Shown here: one piece after another, positions 34,130 through 42,601 of the stretch | Numbering within the stretch: the first letter of the stretch is position 1 | How the letters are laid out: the number at the start of each line of letters is the position of its first letter | Source: Pseudomonadota bacterium | GTDB lineage: Bacteria > Pseudomonadota > Alphaproteobacteria > Rhodobacterales > Rhodobacteraceae | DNA: 64,000 nucleotides | Assembly (NCBI GenBank): GCA_038533575.1 | Contig: JBCAYL010000001.1 | Coordinates: forward strand, 186,001-250,000 | Direction of reading: 5' to 3' | Notes under the pieces: model-generated | What the model saw: only the letters and a program-made list of their open reading frames with translations | Database searches by the model: none | What the model was told of the DNA's origin: nothing | Program-made: the position numbers and the translations under genes

Positions 34130-34516
34130 ATTTCAGGGGGGTGGGGCTGCCTCATAACCCTTTTCGCCATGCTTACGCCCGTGTCGCTCGCCGCCTTCGA
34201 GGTGCCGTCGGGCCAGGCCCTCGATTTCCAAGAGAGCTTTTACGAGCGCCGGGAGGACGGAACCCTGAGCGCGCGCTTTCGCTTCATCATGCCCGCCATC
34301 GGTGGGGAGGTGGGCTATGCCGAGGTGGCCGACGACTTCCTCACGCTGTGCGAAGTCTATGCACTGCCCGCGCTCGAGGACCGGGACATCCCCGACGAGA
34401 TCGTCATATCCCTTGCCGATCGCGCCACGGAGTTCGGCGTCACCAATCCCGAGGCGACGCAGTTCTTCGAGGCGTTCCGCCCGGAAGGTGCCACCTGCAT
34501 CTGGGATGGATTTTGA
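34130..34516 (+). CDS. DUF6497-like secreted protein (start uncertain)
   Basis: The mature part, FEVPSGQALDFQESFYE to the end PEATQFFEAFRPEGATCIWDGF, matches a small rhodobacterial family (DUF6497) of unknown function with one C-terminal Cys. A signal-peptide-like stretch, GCLITLFAMLTPVSLA, precedes it. The only close ATG (34169) would cut this signal to seven residues and has no ribosome site. A strong GGGAGGA lies at 34118-34124, correctly spaced for an ATT at 34130 (or CTG at 34127), which gives a 21-residue signal. An ATG at 33953 overlapping the RidA stop also reads through but adds 59 unlikely residues. I give the ATT start with reserve. Confidence 0.65.
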   Translation: MSGGWGCLITLFAMLTPVSLAAFEVPSGQALDFQESFYERREDGTLSARFRFIMPAIGGEVGYAEVADDFLTLCEVYALPALEDRDIPDEIVISLADRATEFGVTNPEATQFFEAFRPEGATCIWDGF

Positions 34517-34730
34517 TGCCTACACAATATCTTGCGCGGCGTCCTTCAAGCATCGATCCTTTTGAGGCTTTGCTGTCACAGCGCCCATGCGCCCCGGACG
34601 CCTCGTATCTTTGGGGCCGGTTTTCCCGTATTCTTCCACACGGTTACCCCCAAGTGACCGAACCATCGAACGAGGGGCAGGATGGGCGCAGTCGCGCCCC
34701 GATCCCCGTGGACATAAGCAGGAGACCGAG

Positions 34731-34886
34731 ATGTCGAAGAGCATCAAAGCAGTGGTCGCCCTGGGCCTCATCGCCCTGGCAGCGGCCTGCGCGCGCAACG
34801 TCGACGACGGTGCCGTGGAAGAATTCGTGGTTGTCGAGCAAGAGCCCGTCACCATGGAGCCGACCTTCACCGGCAAGTTCAAGTAA
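34731..34886 (+). CDS. 51-residue lipoprotein
   Basis: Small exported protein: MSKSIKAVVALGLIALAAAC is a clear lipoprotein signal with Cys20 as the lipidated residue. The mature part is only 31 residues, acidic in the middle (DDGAVEEFVVVEQEPV) and ending TFTGKFK. Similar short lipoproteins with a fixed C-terminal GK(F/Y) end occur in rhodobacters; function unknown. ATG 34731 follows GCAGGAGACC, a good ribosome site. It belongs to the small-gene group between pccB and pccA. A hairpin, GGGCGC-agtc-GCGCCC, lies 35-50 bases upstream. Confidence 0.8.
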   Translation: MSKSIKAVVALGLIALAAACARNVDDGAVEEFVVVEQEPVTMEPTFTGKFK

Positions 34887-34940
34887 CGTTGGCGGGGAGC
34901 GGGCGGCGCTCGCTCCCCTCCGCCCCGCGAGGGGCCGCCG

Positions 34941-35300
34941 ATGCTGAAGCACCGCGGGTTCCCTAGCCGCCTCACGGGCACCGATTACCACTTCACAATC
35001 CGCCGCGAGAACAAGAGCGGTGCCACGACCCTTGCCCCGCGCCAACGCTTCGCGGACCGGCGCCCGGCGGACCGTCGGGCGGACGAAGCGTTCCTGCGGG
35101 CCCTCTGGCAGTATTTCGGAGAAGAGGACTTCGCCCGGGGCAATCTCGATGCCGGACGGCTCTCCTGGCTTTTGGGCCGGGAGGTTGTCCCCGCCGAGGA
35201 TCCGTTTGATCCGGAGTCCTACGACGCCCTGCTGCGCATCAACCGCGCCGTGGCCGAAGCGAGCTTTCCTGAAGCATTCCAAGAGGATGATTGGGCATGA
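34941..35300 (+). CDS. Hypothetical protein, 119 residues
   Basis: A soluble protein of unknown function. The N-terminal 50 residues are basic and rich in Arg (RFADRRPADRRADEAFLRAL); the C-terminal part is acidic and helical and ends PEAFQEDDWA. No domain is recognised. ATG 34941 has GAGGGG upstream at a normal distance. Codon and base use match the neighbours, and its place within the pccB-pccA interval in the same direction supports a real gene. Confidence 0.7.
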   Translation: MLKHRGFPSRLTGTDYHFTIRRENKSGATTLAPRQRFADRRPADRRADEAFLRALWQYFGEEDFARGNLDAGRLSWLLGREVVPAEDPFDPESYDALLRINRAVAEASFPEAFQEDDWA

Positions 35301-35610
35301 AAGCGCCGATGGCTTGTAGGGTATATGAGCGGCATTTGGCTCAACCAGAGGTTTACCGAAATGAAAGCTATGCAGGCAACCTCCTCAATGGAAAGGTGAT
35401 TTCTGCGGGGCGTCACACCCAGTTACCCAGCCCCGTGACTTGTCACACCTGTACCCCTTCCCCGGAACGCCGACCTGCCCCAAGCAGGTCGGCGTCTCCC
35501 GTTGACAGGGGCAGGCCCTCTCGGGGACATATGGGGCATAACAGTGACCTCCTCGTGCCTCGGCTGGGCGGAGAGCAGGTCCAACCACAGGCAACAAAGG
35601 CTCAAGTAAC
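35301..35610 (+). promoter_or_regulatory. Intergenic region with strong hairpin and possible promoter
   Basis: No reading frame is supported in these 310 bases. CGCCGACCTGC (35468-35478) pairs perfectly with GCAGGTCGGCG (35484-35494), an 11-pair stem followed by TCTCCC, likely the end of the upstream transcript. TTGACA (35502-35507) follows at once; a -10 box could be ACATAT (35527-35532), though the 19-base spacing is long. This would serve the next lipoprotein gene. Confidence 0.5.
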
Positions 35611-35811
35611 ATGCAGATCATCAAATGCGCTTTCGCAATCGCCGCGTTCGTCACGCTCGCGGGCTGTCTCGACAATGACGCCGAGCGCGGCGTGGCCGGC
35701 GCAGCCGGCGGTGCCGTGCTGGATCGGGCGCTTGGCGGCGACGGTGTGCGTGGCGCGGTCATCGGCGGCGCGGCCGGCGTCTTCTGCGACGACGCAGGCG
35801 TCTGCCGGTAG
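35611..35811 (+). CDS. 66-residue lipoprotein with glycine-zipper segment
   Basis: MQIIKCAFAIAAFVTLAGC is a lipoprotein signal with Cys19. The mature part has GVAGAAGGAVLDRALGGDG and GAVIGGAAGVFC, a glycine-zipper pattern seen in small outer-membrane lipoproteins of the Rcf/OmpA-like 17 kDa group, and ends CDDAGVCR with two cysteines that could form a disulfide. Function unknown. It has its own terminator (35854-35886) and a possible own promoter, so is probably a single transcript inserted before pccA. Confidence 0.8.
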   Translation: MQIIKCAFAIAAFVTLAGCLDNDAERGVAGAAGGAVLDRALGGDGVRGAVIGGAAGVFCDDAGVCR

Positions 35812-35853
35812 TCACACGCAGCGGCCTTTCACGGCCCACAGAACTTTAAGCGC

Positions 35854-35886
35854 ACCCCCTCTCGGCTCTCGCCGGGAGGGGTTTTT
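35854..35886 (+). terminator. Rho-independent terminator after the glycine-zipper lipoprotein gene
   Basis: CCCCCTCTCGGC pairs with GCCGGGAGGGG across a four-base loop and is followed by TTTTT (35882-35886), 30 bases before pccA. Confidence 0.85.
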
Positions 35887-35916
35887 CGTGCGCCTACGAC
35901 ACTAAGGGGGACAGGA

Positions 35917-37962
35917 ATGTTCAAAAAGATCCTCATCGCCAACCGGGGTGAAATCGCCTGCCGGGTCATCAAGACCGCGCGCAAGATGGGCATCGCCACC
36001 GTCGCGATCTATTCCGATGCCGATGCGGGCGCGCTTCACGTGAAGATGGCCGATGAAGCGATCCATATCGGCCCGCCCCCGGCCAACCAGTCTTATATCG
36101 TGATCGAGAAGGTCATGGACGCGATCAAGGCCTCCGGCGCGGAAGCCGTCCATCCGGGCTACGGGTTCCTTTCCGAGAACAAGCTCTTTGCCGAGGCGCT
36201 GGAGAAGGCGGGCGTGGCCTTCATCGGCCCGCCGGCGGGCGCGATCGAGAGCATGGGCGACAAGATCACCTCCAAGAAGATCGCGCAGGAGGCCGAGGTC
36301 TCCACCGTGCCGGGCTATATGGGCCTGATCGAGGATGCCGAGGAGGCCGTGAAGATCTCGAACGAGATCGGCTACCCGGTGATGATCAAGGCCTCCGCTG
36401 GCGGCGGCGGCAAGGGGATGCGCATCGCGTGGAACGACGCGGAGGCGCGCGAAGGCTTCCAGAGCTCGAAGAACGAGGCGGCGAACTCCTTCGGCGACGA
36501 CCGCATCTTCATCGAGAAATTCGTCACCCAACCGCGCCATATCGAGATCCAGGTGCTGTGTGACCAGCACGGGAACGGCGTCTACCTCCATGAGCGCGAA
36601 TGCTCGATTCAGCGGCGCAATCAGAAGGTCGTGGAAGAGGCGCCGTCGCCTTTCCTCGATCCCGAGACGCGTAAGGCAATGGGAGAGCAGTCCCTCGCGC
36701 TGGCCCATGCCGTGGGCTACGCATCCGCGGGCACGGTGGAATTCATCGTGGATGGTGACAAGAACTTCTACTTCCTCGAGATGAACACACGCCTTCAGGT
36801 GGAGCATCCGGTGACGGAGCTCATCACCGGCGTCGATCTGGTGGAGCAGATGATCCGCGTGGCGGCGGGCGAAAAGCTCTCCCTCAAGCAGTCCGATCTG
36901 AAGATGAAAGGCTGGGCCATCGAGAACCGGCTCTATGCCGAGGATCCCTATCGCAACTTCCTGCCCTCCATCGGGCGGCTCATGCGCTATCGCCCGCCTG
37001 CCGAGGTGGCCGCGGGCCCCATGGCCGCGGCGGGGACGTGGCACGGGGAGGCCCATATCGCCGAGACCGGCGTCAGAAACGACACCGGCGTCTTCGAAGG
37101 CGGCGAGATCTCGATGTACTACGACCCGATGATCGCCAAGCTCTGCACTTGGGGCCCTGATCGCGCGGCGGCCATCGAGTCGATGCGGAACGCGCTCGAC
37201 GCCTTCGAGGTGGAAGGCATCGGTCACAACCTGCCCTTCGTGGCCGCCGTGATGGACCACCCGAAATTCATCTCCGGCGACATGACAACCGCCTTCATCG
37301 CCGAGGAATATCCCGACGGCTTCGAGGGCGTGACGCTCGATGACGATACACTCCGGCGCGTGGCCGCCGCTGCTGCCGCGATGATGCGGGTGAGCGAGAT
37401 CCGCCGCACGCGCATCACCGGCCGGATGGACAATCACACCCGCGTCGTGGGCGGCGAGAGCGTGGTGACGCTCGAAGGGGCCACACACCGCGTTACCATC
37501 GCCGCGGACCCGAAAGGCTCAGACATCCGCTTCGAAGACGGTGAAGCGCTCCGGGTCGAGAGTGACTGGCTCCCCGGCCAGACGCTCGCCGAGCTTGTCG
37601 TGGGCGACCGCCCCATGACGCTCAAGGTCGACAAGATCGCCCATGGCTTCCGAATCCGCTTCCGCGGCGCTGATTTCAAGGTCCATGTCCGCTCCCCGCG
37701 TCAGGCCGAGCTCGCGGCGCTCATGCCCGAGAAGCTGCCGCCCGACACCTCGAAGATGCTCCTTTGCCCCATGCCCGGCCTCATCGTGAAGGTCGACGTG
37801 GAAGAGGGGCAGGAGATCGAGGAGGGGCAGGCGCTCTGCACCGTCGAGGCCATGAAGATGGAGAACATCCTGCGCGCCGAAAGAAAGGCCAAGGTGAAGA
37901 AGATCAACGCAGGCGCGGGCGACAGCCTCGCCGTCGACGACGTCATCATGGAGTTCGAGTGA
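35917..37962 (+). CDS. pccA: Propionyl-CoA carboxylase alpha subunit (biotin carboxylase / biotin carrier)
   Basis: A 681-residue biotin-dependent subunit. Biotin carboxylase domain at 1-450: MFKKILIANRGEIACRVIKT, the ATP-grasp loop KASAGGGGKGMRIAW, and the catalytic EMNTRLQVEHPVTE. A linker/BT domain (about 480-600) follows, then the biotin carrier domain with EAMKMEN, biotinylated on Lys647. The long form with BT domain is the PccA type that pairs with PccB found upstream. ATG 35917 after AAGGGGGAC. Not in one transcript with pccB if the terminator before it works, so subunit balance may be set by separate promoters. Confidence 0.95.
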   Translation: MFKKILIANRGEIACRVIKTARKMGIATVAIYSDADAGALHVKMADEAIHIGPPPANQSYIVIEKVMDAIKASGAEAVHPGYGFLSENKLFAEALEKAGVAFIGPPAGAIESMGDKITSKKIAQEAEVSTVPGYMGLIEDAEEAVKISNEIGYPVMIKASAGGGGKGMRIAWNDAEAREGFQSSKNEAANSFGDDRIFIEKFVTQPRHIEIQVLCDQHGNGVYLHERECSIQRRNQKVVEEAPSPFLDPETRKAMGEQSLALAHAVGYASAGTVEFIVDGDKNFYFLEMNTRLQVEHPVTELITGVDLVEQMIRVAAGEKLSLKQSDLKMKGWAIENRLYAEDPYRNFLPSIGRLMRYRPPAEVAAGPMAAAGTWHGEAHIAETGVRNDTGVFEGGEISMYYDPMIAKLCTWGPDRAAAIESMRNALDAFEVEGIGHNLPFVAAVMDHPKFISGDMTTAFIAEEYPDGFEGVTLDDDTLRRVAAAAAAMMRVSEIRRTRITGRMDNHTRVVGGESVVTLEGATHRVTIAADPKGSDIRFEDGEALRVESDWLPGQTLAELVVGDRPMTLKVDKIAHGFRIRFRGADFKVHVRSPRQAELAALMPEKLPPDTSKMLLCPMPGLIVKVDVEEGQEIEEGQALCTVEAMKMENILRAERKAKVKKINAGAGDSLAVDDVIMEFE

Positions 37963-38001
37963 GCCGGTGAAAGGCCCGGCCTCCCATAGGCCCGCCCTGC
38001 G

Positions 38002-38475
38002 TCAGCTGCCCCGGTTTTCCGAAATCTCGCGCTGGCGGATGGGCTGTTTGTCGACGGAGCGGGAGATTTCGCGCATGTCGTACGGGAAGGGCTTGCGCAG
38101 CACGCGCCCGCCATCCTTGCCCAGCAGCACCATCTGGAAGCCGCGCGGGCGGAACTCGATGCGGATATCGCTCGGCTCGCCGGGCGTCGTGTCGGTGATG
38201 ATGACGATGTCACGCTCGATCACGTCGTCGATCTCGGAGGTGAGATTGTCCATCTGGGTCTGGAAGGCCGGATCGAGCGGGCTGTCAGCGAAGACGATGA
38301 CGGGGCGCGCCACCCAGCGGAACTCGGAGAGGTCCACATCGGCGGCATTGAAGATCGTATCGGGGGCATCCCGCCAGGCCGCCACGGCGCTTTCCACCTC
38401 GCCCTCGGCATATGATGCGTGGGGCAGGGTTGCGAGCGCGGTCAGCGCGATGGCAGATGCGGCAAGAAATTTCAC
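38002..38475 (-). CDS. DUF4174 secreted protein
   Basis: A 157-residue exported protein: MKFLAASAIALTALATLPHA then SYAEG gives a signal peptide cut near residue 23. The rest matches DUF4174: LSEFRWVARPVIVFADSPLDPAF, ERDIVIITDT, RIEFRPRGFQMVLLGKDGG, with a thioredoxin-like strand order but no CxxC. Function unknown. It lies on the opposite strand between pccA and scpA, a position commonly kept in roseobacters. ATG 38475, preceded by GGAGACAG; divergent from scpA. Confidence 0.85.
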   Translation of the reverse strand: MKFLAASAIALTALATLPHASYAEGEVESAVAAWRDAPDTIFNAADVDLSEFRWVARPVIVFADSPLDPAFQTQMDNLTSEIDDVIERDIVIITDTTPGEPSDIRIEFRPRGFQMVLLGKDGGRVLRKPFPYDMREISRSVDKQPIRQREISENRGS

Positions 38476-38591
38476 AGGGCTGTCTCCTTCTGCACGTTAC
38501 ATAGGCGCGTGGCGCGGAAGTGCGAAGGGGAAGATCGCGGCCCGTGGTCACAGACCTGCTATAGCCGGGGTGAAGACGTGAGGACGACACC

Positions 38592-40706
38592 ATGAACGAG
38601 CGCTGGAAAGAACTGGCCGAGGCGGAGCTGCGCGGGCGCTCGCTCGGCGATCTGACCTGGGAGACGCTGGAAGGGATCGCGGTGAAGCCGGTCTACGGGC
38701 CCGAAGATGTTGACGGTATCAACCGGGGTACGCCGGGGGCGGCGCCCTTCACGCGCGGGGTGAAGGCCACGATGTATGCCGGCCGCCCCTGGACGATCCG
38801 GCAATATGCCGGCTTCTCCACGGCCGAGGAATCGAACGCGTTCTACCGCAAGGCCCTCGCGGCCGGTCAGCAGGGCGTGTCCGTGGCCTTCGATCTGGCC
38901 ACCCATCGCGGCTATGACAGCGACCATCCGCGCGTGGTGGGCGATGTCGGCAAGGCGGGCGTGGCAATCGACAGCGTCGAGGACATGAAGACGCTCTTCG
39001 ACGGGATCCCTCTCGAGAAGGTCTCGGTCTCCATGACGATGAACGGCGCGGTGATCCCGGTGCTGGCATCCTTCATCGTGGCGGGCGAGGAGCAGGGCGT
39101 CGACCGGGCGCAGCTTTCGGGCACGATCCAGAACGACATCCTCAAGGAATTCATGGTCCGCAACACCTACGTCTATCCGCCAGAGCCCTCGATGCGGATC
39201 GTGGCGGACATCATCGAGTACACGGCGAACGAGATGCCGAAGTTCAACTCGATCTCGATCTCCGGCTATCACATGCAGGAGGCGGGCGCGAACCTCGTGC
39301 AGGAGCTGGCCTACACGCTGGCTGACGGGCGCGAATACGTGCGCGCGGCCATCGACCGCGGCATGGACGTGGACCGCTTCGCCGGGCGGCTCTCCTTCTT
39401 CTTCGCCATCGGGATGAACTTCTTCATGGAGGCCGCGAAGCTCCGCGCGGCGCGGCTGCTCTGGCATCGCATCATGTCGGAGTTCGAGCCGAAGAACCCA
39501 AAATCGCTTATGCTGCGCACCCATTGCCAGACCTCTGGCGTGTCCCTGCAGGAGCAGGACCCCTACAACAACATCGTGCGCACGGCCTTCGAGGCCATGT
39601 CGGCGGTGCTGGGCGGGACCCAGTCGCTCCATACCAACTCCTTCGACGAAGCCATTGCGCTGCCTACGGAATTTTCCTCCCGCATCGCGCGGAACACGCA
39701 GCTCATCCTCCAGGAAGAGACGGGGGTGACGAAGGTCGTCGATCCGCTGGCCGGGTCCTACTACGTGGAGGCGCTCACCGAGGAGCTCGCGCGCGAGGCC
39801 TGGACGCTCATCGAGGAGATCGAGGAGATGGGCGGCATGACGAAGGCCGTGGCGAGCGGCCTGCCCAAGCTCAAGATCGAGGAGACGGCGGCGCGCCGTC
39901 AGGCGCAGATCGACAGGGGGGACGAGGTCATCGTGGGGGTGAACAAGTACCGCCGGGAGACGGAGGACGCCATCGACATCCTCGACGTCGACAATGTGAA
40001 GGTACGCGAGCAGCAGGTTGCAAAGCTCGAGCGCATCCGCGCCTCCCGCGACCAGGCGGCCTGCGATGCCGCGCTGCTCGAGCTCGGGCGGCGCTGCGAA
40101 GAGGGGGGCAACCTCCTCGAGGCGGCCGTCGAATGCGCGCGCATGCGGGCCACCGTGGGCGAGATGAGCCTCGCCATGGAGGGCACGTTCGGGCGGCACA
40201 GGGCGGAGGTGAAGACTTTGGCAGGCGTCTATGGCTCGGCCTATGAAGGCGACGAGGGCTTCGAGAAGATCCAGAAGGCCGTGGAGGGCTTTGCCGAGGA
40301 TGAAGGCCGCAGGCCCCGGATGCTCGTGGTCAAGATGGGCCAGGACGGGCACGATCGCGGCGCGAAGGTGATCGCCACAGCGTTTGCCGATATCGGGTTC
40401 GACGTGGATGTGGGCCCGCTCTTCCAGACCCCGGAAGAGGCCGCGCAGGATGCCATCGACAACGATGTGCACGTGGTGGGCATCTCGAGCCAAGCGGCGG
40501 GCCACAAAACGCTCGCGCCGAAGCTCATCGAGGCGCTCAAGGCGCAGGATGCCAGCGACATCATCGTCGTCTGCGGCGGCGTGATCCCGCAGCAGGATTA
40601 CGACTACCTGAAATCCTCGGGCGTGGCGGCGATCTTCGGCCCCGGGACCAATATCCCCGACGCGGCGCAGGATGTTCTGAATCTCATCCGGGAAGCGCGT
40701 GCGTGA
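38592..40706 (+). CDS. scpA: Methylmalonyl-CoA mutase (single-chain)
   Basis: A 704-residue adenosylcobalamin enzyme turning (R)-methylmalonyl-CoA into succinyl-CoA. The TIM-barrel substrate domain (about 20-550) has [18 protein letters not shown] and [13 protein letters not shown]; the C-terminal B12 domain has [10 protein letters not shown] (585-594) with His587 as lower cobalt ligand, the DxHxxG base-off motif. It ends the propionyl-CoA route begun by PccAB. The epimerase (Mce) between them is not recognised in the window. ATG 38592, with GAGGAC before it. Confidence 0.96.
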   Translation: MNERWKELAEAELRGRSLGDLTWETLEGIAVKPVYGPEDVDGINRGTPGAAPFTRGVKATMYAGRPWTIRQYAGFSTAEESNAFYRKALAAGQQGVSVAFDLATHRGYDSDHPRVVGDVGKAGVAIDSVEDMKTLFDGIPLEKVSVSMTMNGAVIPVLASFIVAGEEQGVDRAQLSGTIQNDILKEFMVRNTYVYPPEPSMRIVADIIEYTANEMPKFNSISISGYHMQEAGANLVQELAYTLADGREYVRAAIDRGMDVDRFAGRLSFFFAIGMNFFMEAAKLRAARLLWHRIMSEFEPKNPKSLMLRTHCQTSGVSLQEQDPYNNIVRTAFEAMSAVLGGTQSLHTNSFDEAIALPTEFSSRIARNTQLILQEETGVTKVVDPLAGSYYVEALTEELAREAWTLIEEIEEMGGMTKAVASGLPKLKIEETAARRQAQIDRGDEVIVGVNKYRRETEDAIDILDVDNVKVREQQVAKLERIRASRDQAACDAALLELGRRCEEGGNLLEAAVECARMRATVGEMSLAMEGTFGRHRAEVKTLAGVYGSAYEGDEGFEKIQKAVEGFAEDEGRRPRMLVVKMGQDGHDRGAKVIATAFADIGFDVDVGPLFQTPEEAAQDAIDNDVHVVGISSQAAGHKTLAPKLIEALKAQDASDIIVVCGGVIPQQDYDYLKSSGVAAIFGPGTNIPDAAQDVLNLIREARA

Positions 40707-40797
40707 AAGGCGCGTCGCTGCGCTTTCGAAGGGCGTCTGATCGCCCGTCATGCCGTTCGGAGAGGACATCGGCGCCCGTGGCGTGGGCGGCGCGTGA

Positions 40798-41403
40798 ATG
40801 CTGACGCTGGATCATGTGGCGGTCAGCGCCTCAACACTGGAGGCTGGCGCCCACGCAACCGAGCGCGCGCTCGGACTGGCGCTGGAGGCGGGCGGGGTGC
40901 ATCCTGACTTCGGCACGCATAACAGGCTTCTTGGGCTCGGCGCGGAGTATCTGGAGGTGATTTCGATTGATCCTGCGGCGCCGCACCCGGGGCGCGCACG
41001 CTGGTTCGATCTCGATCGCTTCGCGGGCCCGCCGCGGCTCACCAACTGGATCCTGCGGACAGCATCGCTCGAGGCGGCCCTGGCGGCACTGGGGCCGGAA
41101 TTCGGCACGCCGGTCGCGCTGAGGCGGGGCGATCTGCGCTGGCGCATGGCCGTCCCCGAGACGGGGCTCTTGCCCTTCGACAATTGCGCGCCCGCGCTCA
41201 TCGAATGGGAGACCGAGGCGCCGGTGACGCGGCTCACCGCGCGCGGTGCGGCGCTCGAGGCGCTCACCGTGACGCACCCGGACGCCGAACGGCTCGCGGC
41301 GCTCCTCTCTCCGCATCTCGCGGACGATCGTGTCACGTACCGGGCCGGCCTGCCGGGGCTCTCGGCGCAGATCAGCACGCCCCATGGCGCGCGGCACCTG
41401 TGA
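40798..41403 (+). CDS. VOC-superfamily / glyoxalase-like domain protein
   Basis: A 201-residue protein beginning MLTLDHVAVSASTLEAGAHA, with HNRLLGLGAEYLEVISIDP, typical of the glyoxalase-like domain PF13468 (two beta-alpha-beta modules in one chain). The active-site residues DH...E in strand 1 and YLEV are in place for a metal-binding fold, but no substrate can be named. It follows scpA by 92 bases, and it is not the methylmalonyl-CoA epimerase, which is shorter and has other motifs. Its TGA overlaps the GTG of a GNAT gene. Confidence 0.8.
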   Translation: MLTLDHVAVSASTLEAGAHATERALGLALEAGGVHPDFGTHNRLLGLGAEYLEVISIDPAAPHPGRARWFDLDRFAGPPRLTNWILRTASLEAALAALGPEFGTPVALRRGDLRWRMAVPETGLLPFDNCAPALIEWETEAPVTRLTARGAALEALTVTHPDAERLAALLSPHLADDRVTYRAGLPGLSAQISTPHGARHL

Positions 41404-41888
41404 TCCTGAGGCCAGCCATCCGCGCGGACCTGCCCGAAATCGTGCGCCTCTGGAACCACGCCATCCGCGACACCGTGGAGACCTTCAACAGCGCCGAGAA
41501 GTCGCTCGAGGAGCTCCAGGCGCTGCTCGACGCCCGTATGGCCGCCGGGCACGCCTTCCTCGTGGTCGAGGACGAGGGCTTTGCCGGCTTCGGCCATTAC
41601 GGCCAGTTCCGCGGCGGCGTTGGCTACGCGCACAGCATGGAGCACACGCTTTATCTGGCGCCCGCCGCCAAGGGCCGCGGCCTCGGTCGTGCGCTCCTCA
41701 CGGCCCTCGAGGACCATGCCCGCGCGCAAGGGGCCCACAGCCTCATCGGGGGCATCGCCGGAGAGAATGCGCCGAGCATCGCCTTCCACGCCCATATGGG
41801 CTACCGCACCGTGGCGGCGGTGCCCGAGGTCGGGTTCAAGTTCGGCCGCTGGATGGACCTCGTCATCATGCAGAAAATCCTGTCCTGA
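41400..41888 (+). CDS. GNAT N-acetyltransferase, phosphinothricin-acetyltransferase-like
   Basis: A 162-residue acetyltransferase. ILRPAIRADLPEIVRLWNHA and DTVETFNSAEKSLEE at the N-terminus, SMEHTLYLAPAAKGRGLGRALL with the acetyl-CoA loop, and AFHAHMGYRTVAAVPEVGFKF with WMDLVIMQK at the end all match the PAT/Bar/YncA group that acetylates phosphinothricin, methionine sulfone/sulfoximine and related amino acids. GTG 41400 overlaps the VOC gene stop. Substrate in this organism unknown. Confidence 0.87.
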   Translation: MILRPAIRADLPEIVRLWNHAIRDTVETFNSAEKSLEELQALLDARMAAGHAFLVVEDEGFAGFGHYGQFRGGVGYAHSMEHTLYLAPAAKGRGLGRALLTALEDHARAQGAHSLIGGIAGENAPSIAFHAHMGYRTVAAVPEVGFKFGRWMDLVIMQKILS

Positions 41889-41920
41889 CATGGCCGTAGC
41901 CCCACGATAAGCTCTCGCCC

Positions 41921-42601
41921 ATGTCGATTTGGTCGCGGATTGGAGATGCGCTGTCAGCGCTGGCCCAGGGGGAGGGGCTGAGCGAGGTTTTCTCGCGGCT
42001 GCGGACCCCGCCCGAACGCACGGTGGCCTTCACCATCGCCGTCATCGCGCTGGGCGCCAAGATGGCCAAGGCCGACGGGCAGGTCACCCGGGACGAGGTC
42101 GCGGCGTTTCGCGAGGTGTTCCATATCCCCGCAAGCGAGGAGGGCAATGCCGCCAAGCTCTTCAACATGGCGCGCACCGATGTGGCGGGCTTCGAGACCT
42201 ATGCCAGCCGCATCAAGGCCATGTTCGGCGACGAGATGGATACGCTCAACGAGCTCATGGAGGGGCTCTTTCACATCGCCATGGCCGACGGGGCCTATCA
42301 CGAGGGCGAGGACATCTTCCTCAAACGCGTCGCGGAGATCTTCGGGCTCGAGGACCGCTCGTTTCGCTCGATGCGCGCGCGCCACGTGCCCAACGTGGAG
42401 AGCGATCCCTACGACGTGCTCGGGCTGCCGGGCGGCGCAAGCTACGAGGAGGCGCGGGCCCGCTGGCGCGAGCTCGTGCGCGAGACCCATCCCGACAGGC
42501 TCATGGCGCGGGGCGTCCCCGAGGAGGCCGTGAAGATCGCCGAAAAGCGCATGGTGGCCATCAACCGCGCCTGGGACGAAATCAGCCGGCACGCGGGCTG
42601 A
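41921..42601 (+). CDS. DjlA-like co-chaperone: TerB domain plus J domain
   Basis: A 226-residue protein with a TerB-like domain (about 30-150: FTIAVIALGAKMAKADGQVT, then HIAMADGAYHEGEDIFLKR with acidic metal-binding helices) and a C-terminal J domain (about 162-226: DPYDVLGLPGGASYEEARAR, HPD at 190-192) that stimulates DnaK. Unlike E. coli DjlA it has no N-terminal membrane helix. ATG 41921; the stop overlaps the ATG of the next gene (TGATG). Confidence 0.9.
   Translation: MSIWSRIGDALSALAQGEGLSEVFSRLRTPPERTVAFTIAVIALGAKMAKADGQVTRDEVAAFREVFHIPASEEGNAAKLFNMARTDVAGFETYASRIKAMFGDEMDTLNELMEGLFHIAMADGAYHEGEDIFLKRVAEIFGLEDRSFRSMRARHVPNVESDPYDVLGLPGGASYEEARARWRELVRETHPDRLMARGVPEEAVKIAEKRMVAINRAWDEISRHAG

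Noticed and set aside
35361-35399. 12-codon frame as a leader peptide before the glycine-zipper lipoprotein
   Set aside because: No ribosome site and no regulatory codon run; likely chance.
38559-40769. Minus-strand open frame of 736 codons
   Set aside because: Opposite scpA, a certain gene; the frame is open only because stop codons are rare in this base composition.
40798-41403. VOC protein after scpA as methylmalonyl-CoA epimerase
   Set aside because: Attractive position, but it is a longer glyoxalase-like domain with different motifs.
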